A stretch of 64,000 bases of DNA. Source: an uncultured bacterium (GTDB lineage Bacteria; Elusimicrobiota; Elusimicrobia; Elusimicrobiales; Elusimicrobiaceae). Position 1 is the first letter of the stretch. Every line of letters begins with the position of its first letter. The notes below the pieces were generated by a model that did not search any database, was not told where the DNA came from, and saw only the letters and a list, made by a program, of their open reading frames with translations. Positions 1 through 10,000 of the stretch are shown one piece after another. The translations under genes and the position numbers were made by a program. The stretch lies in the NCBI GenBank assembly GCA_949294095.1, contig CASFFZ010000001.1, positions 372,001 to 436,000 on the forward strand, given 5' to 3'.

Positions 1-326
1 TGCATATAGACGGGGACGGCCGGCAAAGCCGTGATTTTGTGTATATTGACGATATTGTGCAGGCCAACCTGCTTGCCGCGCGAAAAGCACAGCCCGGGGA
101 AATTTACAATGTGGCCAGCGGCAAAACCTATTCCTTGCTGCAGCTGGCGGATCTGATAGAAAAAGTCTCCGGGCGGCCCCTGCCGCGGGTGTTTGGCCCC
201 CGCCGGGCCGGAGATGTGGATCTTTCCGCGGCCGATATTTCCAAGTTTTGCGCCCAAGGGTATCGCCCCGGCGTCTCGTTGGAAGAAGGGCTGCGCCGCC
301 TGTGGGCACAGACGGAGGCACAATGA
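1..326 (+). CDS. NAD-dependent sugar epimerase/dehydratase, C-terminal fragment
   Basis: The gene is cut by the left edge; the frame is open from base 3 and about 107 residues remain. It matches the C-terminal part of extended short-chain dehydrogenases that epimerise or dehydrate nucleotide sugars. The visible motifs are RDFVYIDDIV, EIYNVASGKTYSL and RRAGDVDLSAADISKF; the last (GDV-x-S-x-ADI) is typical of UDP-N-acetylglucosamine/UDP-glucose 4-epimerase-like enzymes. The Rossmann fold and the YxxxK catalytic site lie outside the window, so the substrate cannot be fixed. The stop overlaps the start of the sugar transferase (ATGA), which places it in a surface-polysaccharide operon. Confidence 0.88.
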   Translation, partial: HIDGDGRQSRDFVYIDDIVQANLLAARKAQPGEIYNVASGKTYSLLQLADLIEKVSGRPLPRVFGPRRAGDVDLSAADISKFCAQGYRPGVSLEEGLRRLWAQTEAQ

Positions 327-1660
327 AGCGGCGCTTTTTTTTATTGACGGATTTCTGCGCTTTTTTTATCATTTTGTTTTTCGCGGTGGCCGTGCGCCGT
401 TTGGAACTAAATACGCTTATCTACATCAACAACTGCAAAGTATTTCTGTTTGTGTTTGCTTTTTGCACGTTTTCCCTTTGGCTGTTTTCTTTTTACGATA
501 TTAAATCCCTGCGCAAGCAGCGGATGAGCTACAAATCCCTAGGGCTGGCGTTTCTGCTGTCCACTTTTTTATCCGTATCCTTTTTTTATTTTCTTTCCGG
601 CCGTTTGCCGCTGCTGACGCCCAAGTCTATTTTGCTGGCCGTTTTGCTGTTGTATTTTGCATATGCCTACTGGGTGCGGAAATCTTATTTTAAATTGGAT
701 TTTGCCAAAACGAACCTGCTTTTGTTTGGCAGCAGCCCCACGCTGGACGAAATTGCACAGGAGGCCGCCTCTTCAAGAGGGTTTTCCGTCCGCACTTATG
801 AACCGGCCCCGCAGCCGGATAAAACGTATTCCCTGCGCAATTTAGACGGAGTAGTAGTGGGCAGTAAACTCTTTTTGACAAATCCCTCCGCTTGGGACAT
901 CGTGTCGCATAAATTCATTGCCAAAGGCGCCTATGTAGATACGGATTTTAACGTTTTTGAAAAGATGTTCCGCCGCGTTTCGCGTGAAAGCATCAGCGAC
1001 GGCATGTGGCTTTTGCGCGGGATCGGCACCCGCCGCGAAAGCACGCCCTATACTCTGTTTAAACGCGTGCTGGATGTGGCGTTGGGGCTGTGCATGCTGC
1101 CTTTTTTGGCCGTATTGGGCGGCGGAATTTATCTGCTCATAAAATACATAGATCACGAAGACCCCATCTTTACCCAAAACCGCGTGGGATATATGGGCAA
1201 AACGATTACTATTTATAAATTCCGCACCATTAAGCATCAAAACCAGGAATCCGCCCAAGAGCAAATCACGCGCACCGGTGCATGGCTGCGGCGCTTTCGG
1301 CTGGATGAAATTCCGCAGATTATCAATGTGCTGCAAGGGGATTTGTCGTTGGTAGGGCCGCGGCCGCTGTGGGTGGGGGAATGGAATATTTTAAATGCCC
1401 AAATTCCCAATCATACCATCCGCACCATTGTCAAACCGGGCATTACCGGCTGGGCGCAGCTGAATTTTAAAGCACCGCCTAATTATAAAATTACCGCCGA
1501 GCAGCCTGCCGCCCCGCAAACCCTTTCTTTTGACAGCGCTTTTACCCGTTTTTCCTATGACGTATGGTATATAAAAAACCGCTCCATTTGGCTGGATATT
1601 GAAATCCTTGTCAAAACCGGGCTGCGCGCATTTATTAAGGATTCTCATGTGGCTTCGTAA
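323..1660 (+). CDS. Polyprenyl-phosphate sugar-1-phosphate transferase (WcaJ-like)
   Basis: This is an integral membrane initiating glycosyltransferase of about 445 aa. It would transfer a sugar phosphate from a nucleotide sugar to undecaprenyl phosphate, the first step of exopolysaccharide or O-antigen assembly. Hydrophobic helices fill the first ~120 residues, followed by a soluble middle part. The bacterial sugar-transferase domain starts near residue 243 (FKRVLDVALG), with YKFRT, RLDEIPQIINV, GDLSLVGPRP and KPGITGWAQ all intact. A longer frame starts at 248, but the ATG at 323 has a GGAGG 5 nt upstream and overlaps the epimerase stop, so I chose 323. The sugar specificity is unknown. Confidence 0.93.
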   Translation: MKRRFFLLTDFCAFFIILFFAVAVRRLELNTLIYINNCKVFLFVFAFCTFSLWLFSFYDIKSLRKQRMSYKSLGLAFLLSTFLSVSFFYFLSGRLPLLTPKSILLAVLLLYFAYAYWVRKSYFKLDFAKTNLLLFGSSPTLDEIAQEAASSRGFSVRTYEPAPQPDKTYSLRNLDGVVVGSKLFLTNPSAWDIVSHKFIAKGAYVDTDFNVFEKMFRRVSRESISDGMWLLRGIGTRRESTPYTLFKRVLDVALGLCMLPFLAVLGGGIYLLIKYIDHEDPIFTQNRVGYMGKTITIYKFRTIKHQNQESAQEQITRTGAWLRRFRLDEIPQIINVLQGDLSLVGPRPLWVGEWNILNAQIPNHTIRTIVKPGITGWAQLNFKAPPNYKITAEQPAAPQTLSFDSAFTRFSYDVWYIKNRSIWLDIEILVKTGLRAFIKDSHVAS

Positions 1661-2666
1661 ATGTTTTTTATTGGCCGGTTTGTTAGCCGCCGCCGGCGCG
1701 AGCGGGGCGGCCCCTTTTGCGCTGTGTATGTACGGCGTAGACGACCCGGCAGACATTCCCCTCTTAAAAAAAGCCGGTTTTAACTGCCTGCAAACTTACC
1801 GGCAAGATCCGGCTCTGCTGGCCCGTTTGGCGCAAGCCGCCGAAAAAGAAGGGCTCAAAACCGTTTTTTATCCAAACCCCGTGATCAGATCTTCCTACGA
1901 AGCACAAGCCCGCGCTTGGCCGATGCTGGCGTGGTATCTGGTGGATGAACCGGATGTAGCCGGCTGGAGCCGGGAACGCGTACTGCAAAGCCGGCTGCGG
2001 GCGCAAGCGGCCTTTCCGTCCGCGCCTACGGCCTTGGTTGTGGGACAGGGCAAAACAATGACGCCTTTTTACGATTTGCCGGATATTTTTATGGTGGATT
2101 GGTATCCCGTGCCGCACCTGCCGCTTACGTCGTTTGGCCAGCAAATAGCCTTGGCACGCGCCGAGATTGACCGAACAGGGCAAAAAAACAAGCCGCTTTG
2201 GGCCGTGGTACAGGCTTTTAATTGGAAAGAGTATGAACAATACCGACCGGATAGTGAGCGCATAGGCCGTTTTCCCACCCAGCAGGAAATACGGTTTATG
2301 TCCTACGACGCTATTATGAATGGAGCCACAGGCCTTTTTTATTTTACCTTTACCACCCAGGGCCGGCCGCTGCCGCAAGCCCGGCCGCAGTGGTGGGCGC
2401 GGGTAAGCGCCGTCAGCCGCGAGTTGGCCGCATTCCGCCCCGTCTTGGAAGAGGGAAAAACGGTTAAAAATCCGGCGCCCGAAAGTGAAGGACTGAGAAT
2501 GAAAACGTGGAAGTATCAGGGCGATAAATACACGCTTTTGCTAAACCCTTCCGATACGCCCCGGCCGCTGCCTAAAAAATTGTTGAAAGATAAATATCAG
2601 CTTTTGTTCGGAGCGGAGAAAACGCCCCACATCCCTGCCTACGAAGCCTGGATCTTGCGCTATTAG
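1647..2666 (+). CDS. Secreted glycoside-hydrolase-like TIM-barrel protein
   Basis: The protein is about 339 aa with an N-terminal signal peptide (WLRKCFLLAGLLAAAGASGA). The body reads like a (beta/alpha)8 glycosidase: LLKKAGFNCLQTY, then WYLVDEPD near residues 96-103 (an acidic residue at a strand end), IFMVDWYPVP, KPLWAVVQAFNW, and a block near residue 225-240 (YDAIMNGATGLFYFTF) typical of barrel strands 7-8. It is probably periplasmic or outer-membrane facing and may trim the polysaccharide made by the upstream genes; that role is inferred from position only. The start overlaps the sugar-transferase stop by 14 nt. I could not assign a CAZy family. Confidence 0.7.
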   Translation: MWLRKCFLLAGLLAAAGASGAAPFALCMYGVDDPADIPLLKKAGFNCLQTYRQDPALLARLAQAAEKEGLKTVFYPNPVIRSSYEAQARAWPMLAWYLVDEPDVAGWSRERVLQSRLRAQAAFPSAPTALVVGQGKTMTPFYDLPDIFMVDWYPVPHLPLTSFGQQIALARAEIDRTGQKNKPLWAVVQAFNWKEYEQYRPDSERIGRFPTQQEIRFMSYDAIMNGATGLFYFTFTTQGRPLPQARPQWWARVSAVSRELAAFRPVLEEGKTVKNPAPESEGLRMKTWKYQGDKYTLLLNPSDTPRPLPKKLLKDKYQLLFGAEKTPHIPAYEAWILRY

Positions 2667-2677
2667 CCCCTGCCCAA

Positions 2678-2699
2678 GCCGCCTGCGGGCGGTTTTTTT
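2678..2699 (+). terminator. Rho-independent terminator of the polysaccharide operon
   Basis: A CCGCC/GGCGG stem with a 4-nt loop is followed by seven T, 12 nt after the stop of the glycosidase-like gene. Confidence 0.85.
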
Positions 2700-2853
2700 G
2701 TGTTTTCTTTTCCTGCCAAACGTCCTCTCCCAACGCCCTGCCAGAAAGCCAAACGCCGCCTAAAGCGGCAAGACCGCCGCTTTCCAGCAGAGCTGCGGGG
2801 CGAATGTCTGCCCGGGCCGCACAGGCCCCCCTACGGGCCCAAACGGCCAAAAT

Positions 2854-2884
2854 AAAACCCCGCCCGATCGGGGCGGGGTTTTTA
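2854..2884 (-). terminator. Terminator of the outer-membrane protein operon
   Basis: A perfect AACCCCGCCC/GGGCGGGGTT stem with a GATC loop has A/T runs on both sides. It lies just past the stop of the minus-strand barrel gene and could stop transcription in both directions. Confidence 0.85.
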
Positions 2885-2897
2885 GGATAAGATCCAA

Positions 2898-4022
2898 TTA
2901 GAACAACGCTTTTGCGTAGATACCGGCCTGATTGCGGTTATAGTCAAAAGGATTGGTGTTGGACTGGCGGGTGCGGAACTGATACCACACACCGGCAGAA
3001 AGCCAATCTTTGAACTGATAGTCCAGCGCGGGGCGGATGGTGTACAAGTCGTCGCTTCTCTTGGTGCCGTTCCATTCGTGGGCATAGTCCATATTTTCCC
3101 AGCCCAAGGTCAAGGAAGCCGTCCATTTATCGTAGATTTTTTGAGACCCGTACAACGAAATAAGCGTATCGGCATAGTAGCGGTTGTTGCCGTAGAAGGA
3201 TTCTTCCATGCTGCGTTTGCCGGACAGGCGGATCGTGTTGCGATCGGTCGGCTGCCATTCCAAGGCCACATAATAACCGAACAGATCGTTGTAGTTATTT
3301 ACGCCGGCCATATCGTGGTCATAATCGCGCATGTCGTAAGTTACTTTGGCAGTACCGTTCAACGTAGCGGTCAAATCGCCTTCTACCCCCAATCCCACGG
3401 AATTACCCGTAGAATTTTTTACTTTCGCGGTATCATAAGCGATATCGGAATACATATATTCCGCAAAGAAGCTCGTCTGGGGAGAAACATTGTAGAACAA
3501 TTTCGCACCCAGGTTGACGCGGTTGCGGTTCAAGCTCTGGAATTCCGATTGGAAATAGCGGTCATAAGAGTCGTTGGCAAACAACCCGAAGCCGAACATT
3601 TTTTCCGTAGAGGTTTTAAAAGAGATGTACCCCGTGTTGTTCATACGTTCGGCGCGTTCGGTCAATTCGCTGTTGGCCGGGTCGGAGGTATACAGAAAGG
3701 TATCTCCCAGCTCAAATTGATCGTTTTTCAAGGCCACGTCGGCCAGCGCATTCCAGAAGTTGTTTTTGGAGCTGTCTTCGGTGTAGGCGTTATATCCCAC
3801 CAAGCCGATGGCCGTCAGTTCCAAACCGGAACCCGGCACATTGGCGGCATAGTTGGCGCCCACTTGCGTGGAGCTGACAAACGAATCTTTGGTATTGCTG
3901 TCGGTCATGTAGATGTTGTCATCGTAGCTGACGTCTTCCGATACCATAAATTTAAGCGGCGTCTGGGCAGCCACAGGCCACGCCATCAGCACGGCTAAAA
4001 ATACGATTGCTAACTTTTTCAT
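2898..4022 (-). CDS. Outer-membrane beta-barrel protein
   Basis: The protein is 374 aa with a clear signal peptide (MKKLAIVFLAVLMAWPVAAQ). The mature part has no long hydrophobic helix and alternates polar and aromatic residues, for example TVRYSYDDNIYMT-like strands near the N-terminus and VWYQFRTRQ near the end. It ends in a terminal phenylalanine (IYAKALF), the classical BamA recognition signal of barrel proteins. It resembles the large putative outer-membrane barrel families of 16-18 strands. A 24-nt gap separates it from the upstream secreted protein, with which it probably forms an operon. Ligand and function are unknown; an abundant structural or porin-like protein is possible. Confidence 0.75.
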   Translation of the reverse strand: MKKLAIVFLAVLMAWPVAAQTPLKFMVSEDVSYDDNIYMTDSNTKDSFVSSTQVGANYAANVPGSGLELTAIGLVGYNAYTEDSSKNNFWNALADVALKNDQFELGDTFLYTSDPANSELTERAERMNNTGYISFKTSTEKMFGFGLFANDSYDRYFQSEFQSLNRNRVNLGAKLFYNVSPQTSFFAEYMYSDIAYDTAKVKNSTGNSVGLGVEGDLTATLNGTAKVTYDMRDYDHDMAGVNNYNDLFGYYVALEWQPTDRNTIRLSGKRSMEESFYGNNRYYADTLISLYGSQKIYDKWTASLTLGWENMDYAHEWNGTKRSDDLYTIRPALDYQFKDWLSAGVWYQFRTRQSNTNPFDYNRNQAGIYAKALF

Positions 4023-4046
4023 ATCGTGTTTTTTTCTCCTTTTTGC

Positions 4047-4595
4047 TTAGAACGGAGCCGACGGGCTGAGCACTTTGCTTTCTTCCGCATTCTGGGCCGC
4101 TTGTTCATAGGCGGCACTGGTTACAGCCGTGGGGGCCACGAAAGCCGGAACGGCTTCCCCGGCGGCGGCAGCCGTCTGGCCGATGTTTTTAGCCGATACG
4201 GAAGACCCTTGGGGCACGGCCACCGTTTTTCCTTTAGCGTCGCTGACCGTAATATAGCCTTTGTTTACGGTAATCAGCTGCGTGTTCGGATTTACGGCAA
4301 AAGAAGTATTCCCCGTCCCGTTGATCGTAGCTTTGTTGATTTTAACACCCGTGAAATTCGTTCCTTCTACGATCACATCGCCGTTGGCGGCTTCTTTAAC
4401 AGTTACTTTCGCCCCTTTGGGAATAAAAACTTTTACCCCGTTATAAGTAACAGTGGTATCGGTTGTTCCCGTAACGGAGACGACACTGCCGTTTTTGTAG
4501 TTGGTTGCTTTGCCGTTTGCTTCTACGGTTACAGCGGCTTGCACCGTTGCAGCCAATAAAAGGGCGCCAAAGACCAGCGCAAAATTTCTTTTCAT
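4047..4595 (-). CDS. Secreted beta-rich protein of unknown function
   Basis: The protein is 182 aa with a signal peptide (MKRNFALVFGALLLAATVQA) and good AAGGAG ribosome site. The mature part is rich in Thr, Val, Gly and Asn, with short repeats of hydrophobic/polar alternation (GVKVFIPKGAKVTV, GKTVAVPQGSSVS). This suggests a beta-solenoid or FecR-like beta-sandwich, and the C-terminus is Ala-rich and probably disordered. It is the first gene of a two-gene operon with the outer-membrane barrel protein, so the two may work together at the cell surface. I do not recognise a family. Confidence 0.65.
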   Translation of the reverse strand: MKRNFALVFGALLLAATVQAAVTVEANGKATNYKNGSVVSVTGTTDTTVTYNGVKVFIPKGAKVTVKEAANGDVIVEGTNFTGVKINKATINGTGNTSFAVNPNTQLITVNKGYITVSDAKGKTVAVPQGSSVSAKNIGQTAAAAGEAVPAFVAPTAVTSAAYEQAAQNAEESKVLSPSAPF

Positions 4596-4890
4596 ATTCA
4601 GGCGAACTCCTTTTTATATTTTTATACTACTATTTTTATCATAGCATATTGTAATGCAATTTGGGTTTTTTTCTTTTTTGCACTCCTCTATACTCTTTTT
4701 ATTCCGGCCCGCCCGCTGCAAGCATAAAGCCCGCCCGCGCAAAGCGGTTAAAAGGATTATTTTGCATAACTATTTTTATCTATTTTATTATTCTCCCCTC
4801 CACCGTCCGCCCCGCAGACGGTTTCCGCGCCGCCGGCGGCCCCGCCCAAAAGTGCTGTTGCCGCAACGGTTAATTTCATACAATGCTCTT
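4596..4890. other. AT-rich divergent intergenic region
   Basis: This region separates the minus-strand secreted protein from the plus-strand GT39-like gene. A frame runs through it into the membrane protein, but its translation is Arg/Pro-rich with no family character, and I treat it as non-coding. The downstream gene has TACAAT at 4879-4884, 6 nt before its ATG. Confidence 0.5.
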
Positions 4891-6246
4891 ATGCCCTTTT
4901 ATAAAGACAAAACTTTTCAGCTTCTTTTTGTGCTTTTGGCGCTGTGCAAAACAGCCGTCCTTTTGTATGTAATGCTTGCCCACCCGCTGGGCCAAGCCGT
5001 GCTGGTTTTTCCGGATTCGCTTACATATGTCTATCCCGCACAGACTTGGCTGCAATACGGCGCCATGTGGGAGGCCGTTTCCGCCGCGCCCCTGCTCTTG
5101 CGCACGCCGGGATATCCGTTCTTTTTGGCGCTCATCGGTTTTTTTACCGGCAATTTAACCTGGGCCGTGGCCATTGTGCAAAACATCCTTTCGCTGTTTC
5201 TTTTGATCCCGGTTTATTTAACGGCAAACCGGCTGGCCGGGCGGGTGGCGGCCCGTTGGGCCGCGTTTTTCTGTGCGGCAAGCGTATTGTATTTTTCGCT
5301 TTCTTTTGCCGTGCTGAGCGAAACGCTGTGCGTGTTTTTATTGGCTTGGTTCGTATTCTTTACGGTGCGCTTTCTGAAGCAGCCCCGCACGGCGGATGTA
5401 GCCGCGGCGGCGGTATTTTTGGCGGCTTCCGTTTACGTACGGCCGGCTGTATATTATTTTATGTTGGCGGCGGCGGTCATTTTAGTTTGTTTTCAAGCGG
5501 GCAAACTCGTTCGCTTCCCGCTGCATAAAATAATTGTGTTTTTTATACTGCCGCTCCTGCTTCTGACGGGGGCCTGGCAGCTGCGCAACCGCCTGCAAAC
5601 GGGGTTCGGCGGGTTTTCGTCGGTAGGTGCCTACAACTTATATATGTGGAACCAAGACTACTTGGCGCATAAATTTACCCTGTCCGTCCCGCAGGCGCAC
5701 GAAGCGCTGGAGCGCGCCCTGCCGGCGGACTTCAGCCAACGGCCCGCCCGGGAACAAGTGCAAATTTATAAAGCGCTGGCGCGGCCGCTGATTCAAGAAA
5801 GCTTTTTTTATAAACTCTCCCGCGCGCCGCTTTGGGCGCTCAAAACGCTGTTTGGCGCCAACTTTGTGCACCTCTCCCGCCTGCTGTGGGGCGGGCGTAC
5901 GCCGCAAGAGGCGCTGGAGGGAGAAATGTTAAACCACACCGAAGCGGTGCACACGCGCTGGCTGGAAAATTTTTCCGATAAACTGTTATTTGCCGGTGCG
6001 GCCGGGCAGGTAATGCTGACGGTACTGCTGGCTATAACGGGGTTTGGACTGTTGTGGAAAAAAGACAAAGCAATTACCTTCTTTTTAGGGGTCTACTGCC
6101 TGTATTTCTGGGCGATAGGATCCTCCTTCTTCGGGGCCTATGCCCGTTTTCGGGCGCCTTTTGAATTTGTGCTGTGCATTGCCGCCGGTGCGGCGGCCGC
6201 GGCGTTATGGCAGCGGGTTAAAACGCACGGCAAACGCCGGCTTTAG
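4891..6246 (+). CDS. GT39/ArnT-like polytopic glycosyltransferase
   Basis: The protein is about 451 aa and highly hydrophobic, with roughly 10-12 membrane helices. The pattern near the N-terminus (FPDSLTYVYPAQTWLQYG, then RTPGYPFFLALIGFF) is that of the GT-C superfamily, where an Asp/Glu in the first periplasmic loop is catalytic. Such enzymes use polyprenyl-phosphate sugars to modify lipid A, proteins or glycans at the periplasmic face. The computed frame extends back to 4654, but the extension is not protein-like. The ATG at 4891 follows TACAAT by 6 nt and lacks a Shine-Dalgarno, so the mRNA may be leaderless. Acceptor and donor are unknown. Confidence 0.78.
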   Translation: MPFYKDKTFQLLFVLLALCKTAVLLYVMLAHPLGQAVLVFPDSLTYVYPAQTWLQYGAMWEAVSAAPLLLRTPGYPFFLALIGFFTGNLTWAVAIVQNILSLFLLIPVYLTANRLAGRVAARWAAFFCAASVLYFSLSFAVLSETLCVFLLAWFVFFTVRFLKQPRTADVAAAAVFLAASVYVRPAVYYFMLAAAVILVCFQAGKLVRFPLHKIIVFFILPLLLLTGAWQLRNRLQTGFGGFSSVGAYNLYMWNQDYLAHKFTLSVPQAHEALERALPADFSQRPAREQVQIYKALARPLIQESFFYKLSRAPLWALKTLFGANFVHLSRLLWGGRTPQEALEGEMLNHTEAVHTRWLENFSDKLLFAGAAGQVMLTVLLAITGFGLLWKKDKAITFFLGVYCLYFWAIGSSFFGAYARFRAPFEFVLCIAAGAAAAALWQRVKTHGKRRL

Positions 6247-6263
6247 CACCCGGGCGCCGGCCG

Positions 6264-7001
6264 TTACAATCCCAGCGAAAGACTGTCTATTAAAAAAGAA
6301 GGATATTTTTGTTCCGCCATTTTTTCCTGCGTGACGTGCCAATCATACGGCTGGCGAATAAAGCGGAAAGTTTTGGCTTCCGTATCCCAGATGCCAAAGG
6401 AGGCGTGGGGGTTATTGTCCCGCGGCTTTCCCACCGAGCCGGGGTTAATAACGTAGCGGTTTTTGTCATTTAGCCTGACGAGGGCGTCCTCTTTGCGGTT
6501 TAAATAAATGGCGCAGGCGCGGGGAGAGCCTTTCATGTAAAAAGGCAAGTGCGTATGCCCCACCCAGCAGATTTGCCCTTGCCACAAAGAATAGCAGGCC
6601 CGGAACTGCGAGCAGCTGGAAAAGTATTCTTTAATCGGGTCGGCCGGGGTGCCGTGTACGACGGTAAAATTTTCCCCATGCTGCACCGTGGGCAGCGCAG
6701 AAAGAAAACGGATGGATTTTTCGCTCAATTGTCTTTTGTTGGCGTCCAACGCCACTTTGGCGTCGTAATTAAAAAGCGCTTCCAATTCCGGCTGAATAAA
6801 TACCGCATCGTGGTTGCCTAATACGCAGGCCAACAAATTTAATTGGGCGATTTTGCGCACGCACGCTTCGGGATCCGGCCCGTAGCCAATGATGTCGCCG
6901 CAGTAAATAAAGCGGCTTACGCCTTCTTGTTGATACCGTTCCAAACACGCATTGAGCGCTTCCAGATTGCCGTGTACATCCGAAAAAACGCCTACTTTCA
7001 T
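6264..7001 (-). CDS. Calcineurin-like metallophosphoesterase
   Basis: The protein is 245 aa, close to the family size. All metal-binding motifs are visible: FSDVHGN at the start, CGDIIGYGPDPEACV, LGNHDAVF, VVHGTP and GHTHLPFY. This is the YfcE/ApaH-like subfamily of dinuclear-metal phosphoesterases; members cleave phosphodiesters or diadenosine tetraphosphate, and the substrate here cannot be told. The start codon overlaps the SMC stop by one base (TAATG) and GGAGGC sits just upstream, so it is translated from the smc transcript. Confidence 0.9.
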   Translation of the reverse strand: MKVGVFSDVHGNLEALNACLERYQQEGVSRFIYCGDIIGYGPDPEACVRKIAQLNLLACVLGNHDAVFIQPELEALFNYDAKVALDANKRQLSEKSIRFLSALPTVQHGENFTVVHGTPADPIKEYFSSCSQFRACYSLWQGQICWVGHTHLPFYMKGSPRACAIYLNRKEDALVRLNDKNRYVINPGSVGKPRDNNPHASFGIWDTEAKTFRFIRQPYDWHVTQEKMAEQKYPSFLIDSLSLGL

Positions 7002-10000
7002 TACGCCTCCGCCAACGCTTCAATGGCTTCTTTCTTTTTGAGGTCTTCCGGGTTGGAACGGTCGGCCAAGTTGACGGACATCACTTTGGAAACGCCGCTT
7101 TCTTCCATGGTAATGCCGTAGAGCATGCGGGCGGCTTCCATGGTGCGTTTGTTGTGGGTAACCACAATAAACTGAGTGGTTTTGGAAAACTCTTTAATCA
7201 GGTTGACGTAGCGCTCCACGTTGGCTTCGTCCAGGGCGGCGTCGGCCTCGTCCATAATGCAGAACGGGGACGGATTGTGCGTAAAGAACGCAAACAGCAA
7301 AGACATGGCCGTAAGCGTTTTCTCGCCGCCGGACATAGAGGAAATGTTTAAAAGTTTTTTGCCCGGAGGCTGGGCGTAAATTTCAATGCCGGTTTCCAGC
7401 AGGTTTTCCGGCTGGGTAAGCACCAAGTCGCATTCCCCGCCGCGGAAAAGCGTTTGATAAATGTTCTTAAAGTGCGTGCGCACCTGTTCAAACGTATATT
7501 TAAAGTTTTCGCGCGTGGTTTGGTTGATTTTATTGATGGCGGATTTTAAATCTTTTTTGGCGCCGTCCAAGTCCGCCATTTGGGTGCGAAGGAAGGTGTT
7601 GCGCTCGGTCAGCGCGTCGTACTCTTCCGGCGCGGTCATATTGACGGCCCCCATATTTTCAATGCGTTTTCGCATCATTTTTACGCGTTCGTAATCCACC
7701 GTTTTGTCGCCGTAATTCATCTGGGCTTCTTCCGGCGTAATGTTCCAGCTTTCAAACAAATTGTTGGTAACCGTGGTGCGCTGGCGGCGGGCGTTGGCAA
7801 GGGCGTTTTCCAAATCGTTCTTTTTAATGGCCAGCTCCGACGATTCTTTTTTACAGGCGTTTAATGCGGCGGTTTTATCGCTGTATTCTTTTTTAAGCGC
7901 TTCCAAATCCGCGCGCATTTTGTGTTCGTCCACTTCCAATTTGGCCAGCGTGTCGCGCTCGGCCGATAACTTGGCCTGGGTGGAAAGTTTTTCGTCGGCT
8001 AGGCTTTTTAAACGCAAATTGGAAGAAGCCACCTTTTCGTTGCGTTTGCCTTCGCTTTCCGTCAGGCTGTTAAATTCATATTCCGTGGATTTTAAATCCA
8101 GCTCCACGTTGTTCTTTTTAATTTTCACTTCATACAGCCGCGCGTTGAGCGTGCCGATTTCCGATTTGCGTTTTTCGGCCTCTTCCCGCAGTTGGGCCTG
8201 CTTGGCTTTCAGTTCTTCCCCTTGCCGGGTTAACTGCGTTTGGCTGTTTTTTAATTCTTCCAAATTCTGTTTTAAGGTTTCTGCATTTTTCTTGCGGCCT
8301 TCCACGCGCAGGGTAATTTCCTGCTTGCGTTGGGCGGCCCGCTGCAGCGCGTCCTGCACGGAGCGAAGCTCCTGCTCTTTGTTGGCCCGCTCGTTCTGCA
8401 CAACGTTCAGCGCCACGACCGCTTCCTGCGATTTGGCACGTAAATTTTTCAGCGCTTCGTCGGCACGGGTAAGGGCGTCGTAGTTGGAAATAATTTCTTT
8501 TGAAACCGCGTCTTCTTCGGCGGCTTTTGCTTCCATCTCGCCGCGGACGGTTTCTTCTTCCCCCCAGTAAGCTTCCGGCGCGCGCACGTCCGCCGCGCCG
8601 CCGCTTACAAAAAATCCGCCCGTTACGGTTCCGTCCGCATACGAGTAGCCGCCGACAATAAAATTGATTAAACCTTCCAAGTCCGAAGCATACGAGATCT
8701 GTTGCTTCAGCGTTCCGTTCCCGGCCGGCGCCGTTTTAGGCACATCGGCCAGTACAATAAACTTGGCGCGCGCCTTGCCGTGCTGTTTCAACACGCCCAG
8801 CGCCTGCTGCAAGGCGTTGGCGTCTTGGCACAAAACGGCATCCAGGTATTTGCCAAACGCTTCTTCCACCGCTACCGCTAAAGAAGCCGGATATTTAAGC
8901 GCTTTGCGAAGCGTGCCTTTTACGCCCGGCAGCCCGCTTTGCGCCACCGCTTTGGCGCCTACCCAGTAGGGGTCGTTTTTGCCTTGGGTTTGGATCATCT
9001 CCAACTTGGCGGCCAACGCCGCGCGGGCCGCTTTCACGGCGGAAAGTTTTTCATTTAACGCCGTACGCTGGGTTTGCAGGGTGCGAAGGTCTTCTTCCCC
9101 CGCCGAAATGGCGCCGCGGGCTTGGTCGGCCTCGGCCTGTTTGGCGGCGGCGCGGGCGGAGATTTCTTCCAGCGTGCGGGTAATCTGCTCCGCGCGGGCC
9201 GTTTGTTCCTGGCTGGTCTTTTCGGCGGTAATCAAATCTTCGTTTTCACGCTGGGCGGACGATTCTTCCAGCGAAATGCGGTTGGAAACTTCCATCTGTT
9301 TGCGCACCAAGGCCATCAGATCGCCCGCAACGCGCTGGGATTGCGCTTCGGCGTTGCGCAAATCGGCTTCCAATTGTTGGGAAGCGGCCACCTGCGTATT
9401 GTATTGTTCCTGCAAAGGGGCCAGCTCCGCCGAAACGGCTGTCAGCTGCTCTTTAAGCTTGGCAATGGCCGGCGCCAATTCCTGCAGGCGGCTTTGCCCG
9501 CGCTGGGCTTCGGCGCCAGACGCGGCGATTTGCGCCGTCAGTTCGGCGGTTAAATTGTCGCAGTTTTTGATAGCCCCTTCCAACAAGCCCACCTGATATT
9601 TGCTGGCGGAAATTTTTTCGTTAAATTCGGCCGCTTCTTTTTGCTTATGCGTTAAATTTAAATCCAACGCCGCCGCCGCGCCTTCCTGTGCGGAAATGCG
9701 CGCCTCCAAATCTTCCAGCTTGCGCAGCACCGGCTCCAATTCGCCCGTATGCTTGGCGATTAGGCCGTCCGCTTCTTTAATGGAGCAAACCGAAATGGCG
9801 ATCTCGCTTTCTTTCAGTTCCTCGCGGTAGCGCTGATACAGGCGCGCTTTGCGGGCCTCGCTGTCGAGCTTTTTAATTTGCTCTTCAATCAAGGCAACCG
9901 TGTCGGACAGGCGGGCCAAATCCAAATCCACCCGCTCCAAACGTTTGATGCATTCTTCCCGTTTGGCCTTATATTTAGAAACACCGGCCACTTCTTCAAA

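Noticed and set aside
3078-3998. 306-codon open frame on the plus strand
   Set aside because: It is antisense to the outer-membrane barrel gene and its translation has no family character; the minus-strand frame has a signal peptide and barrel pattern.
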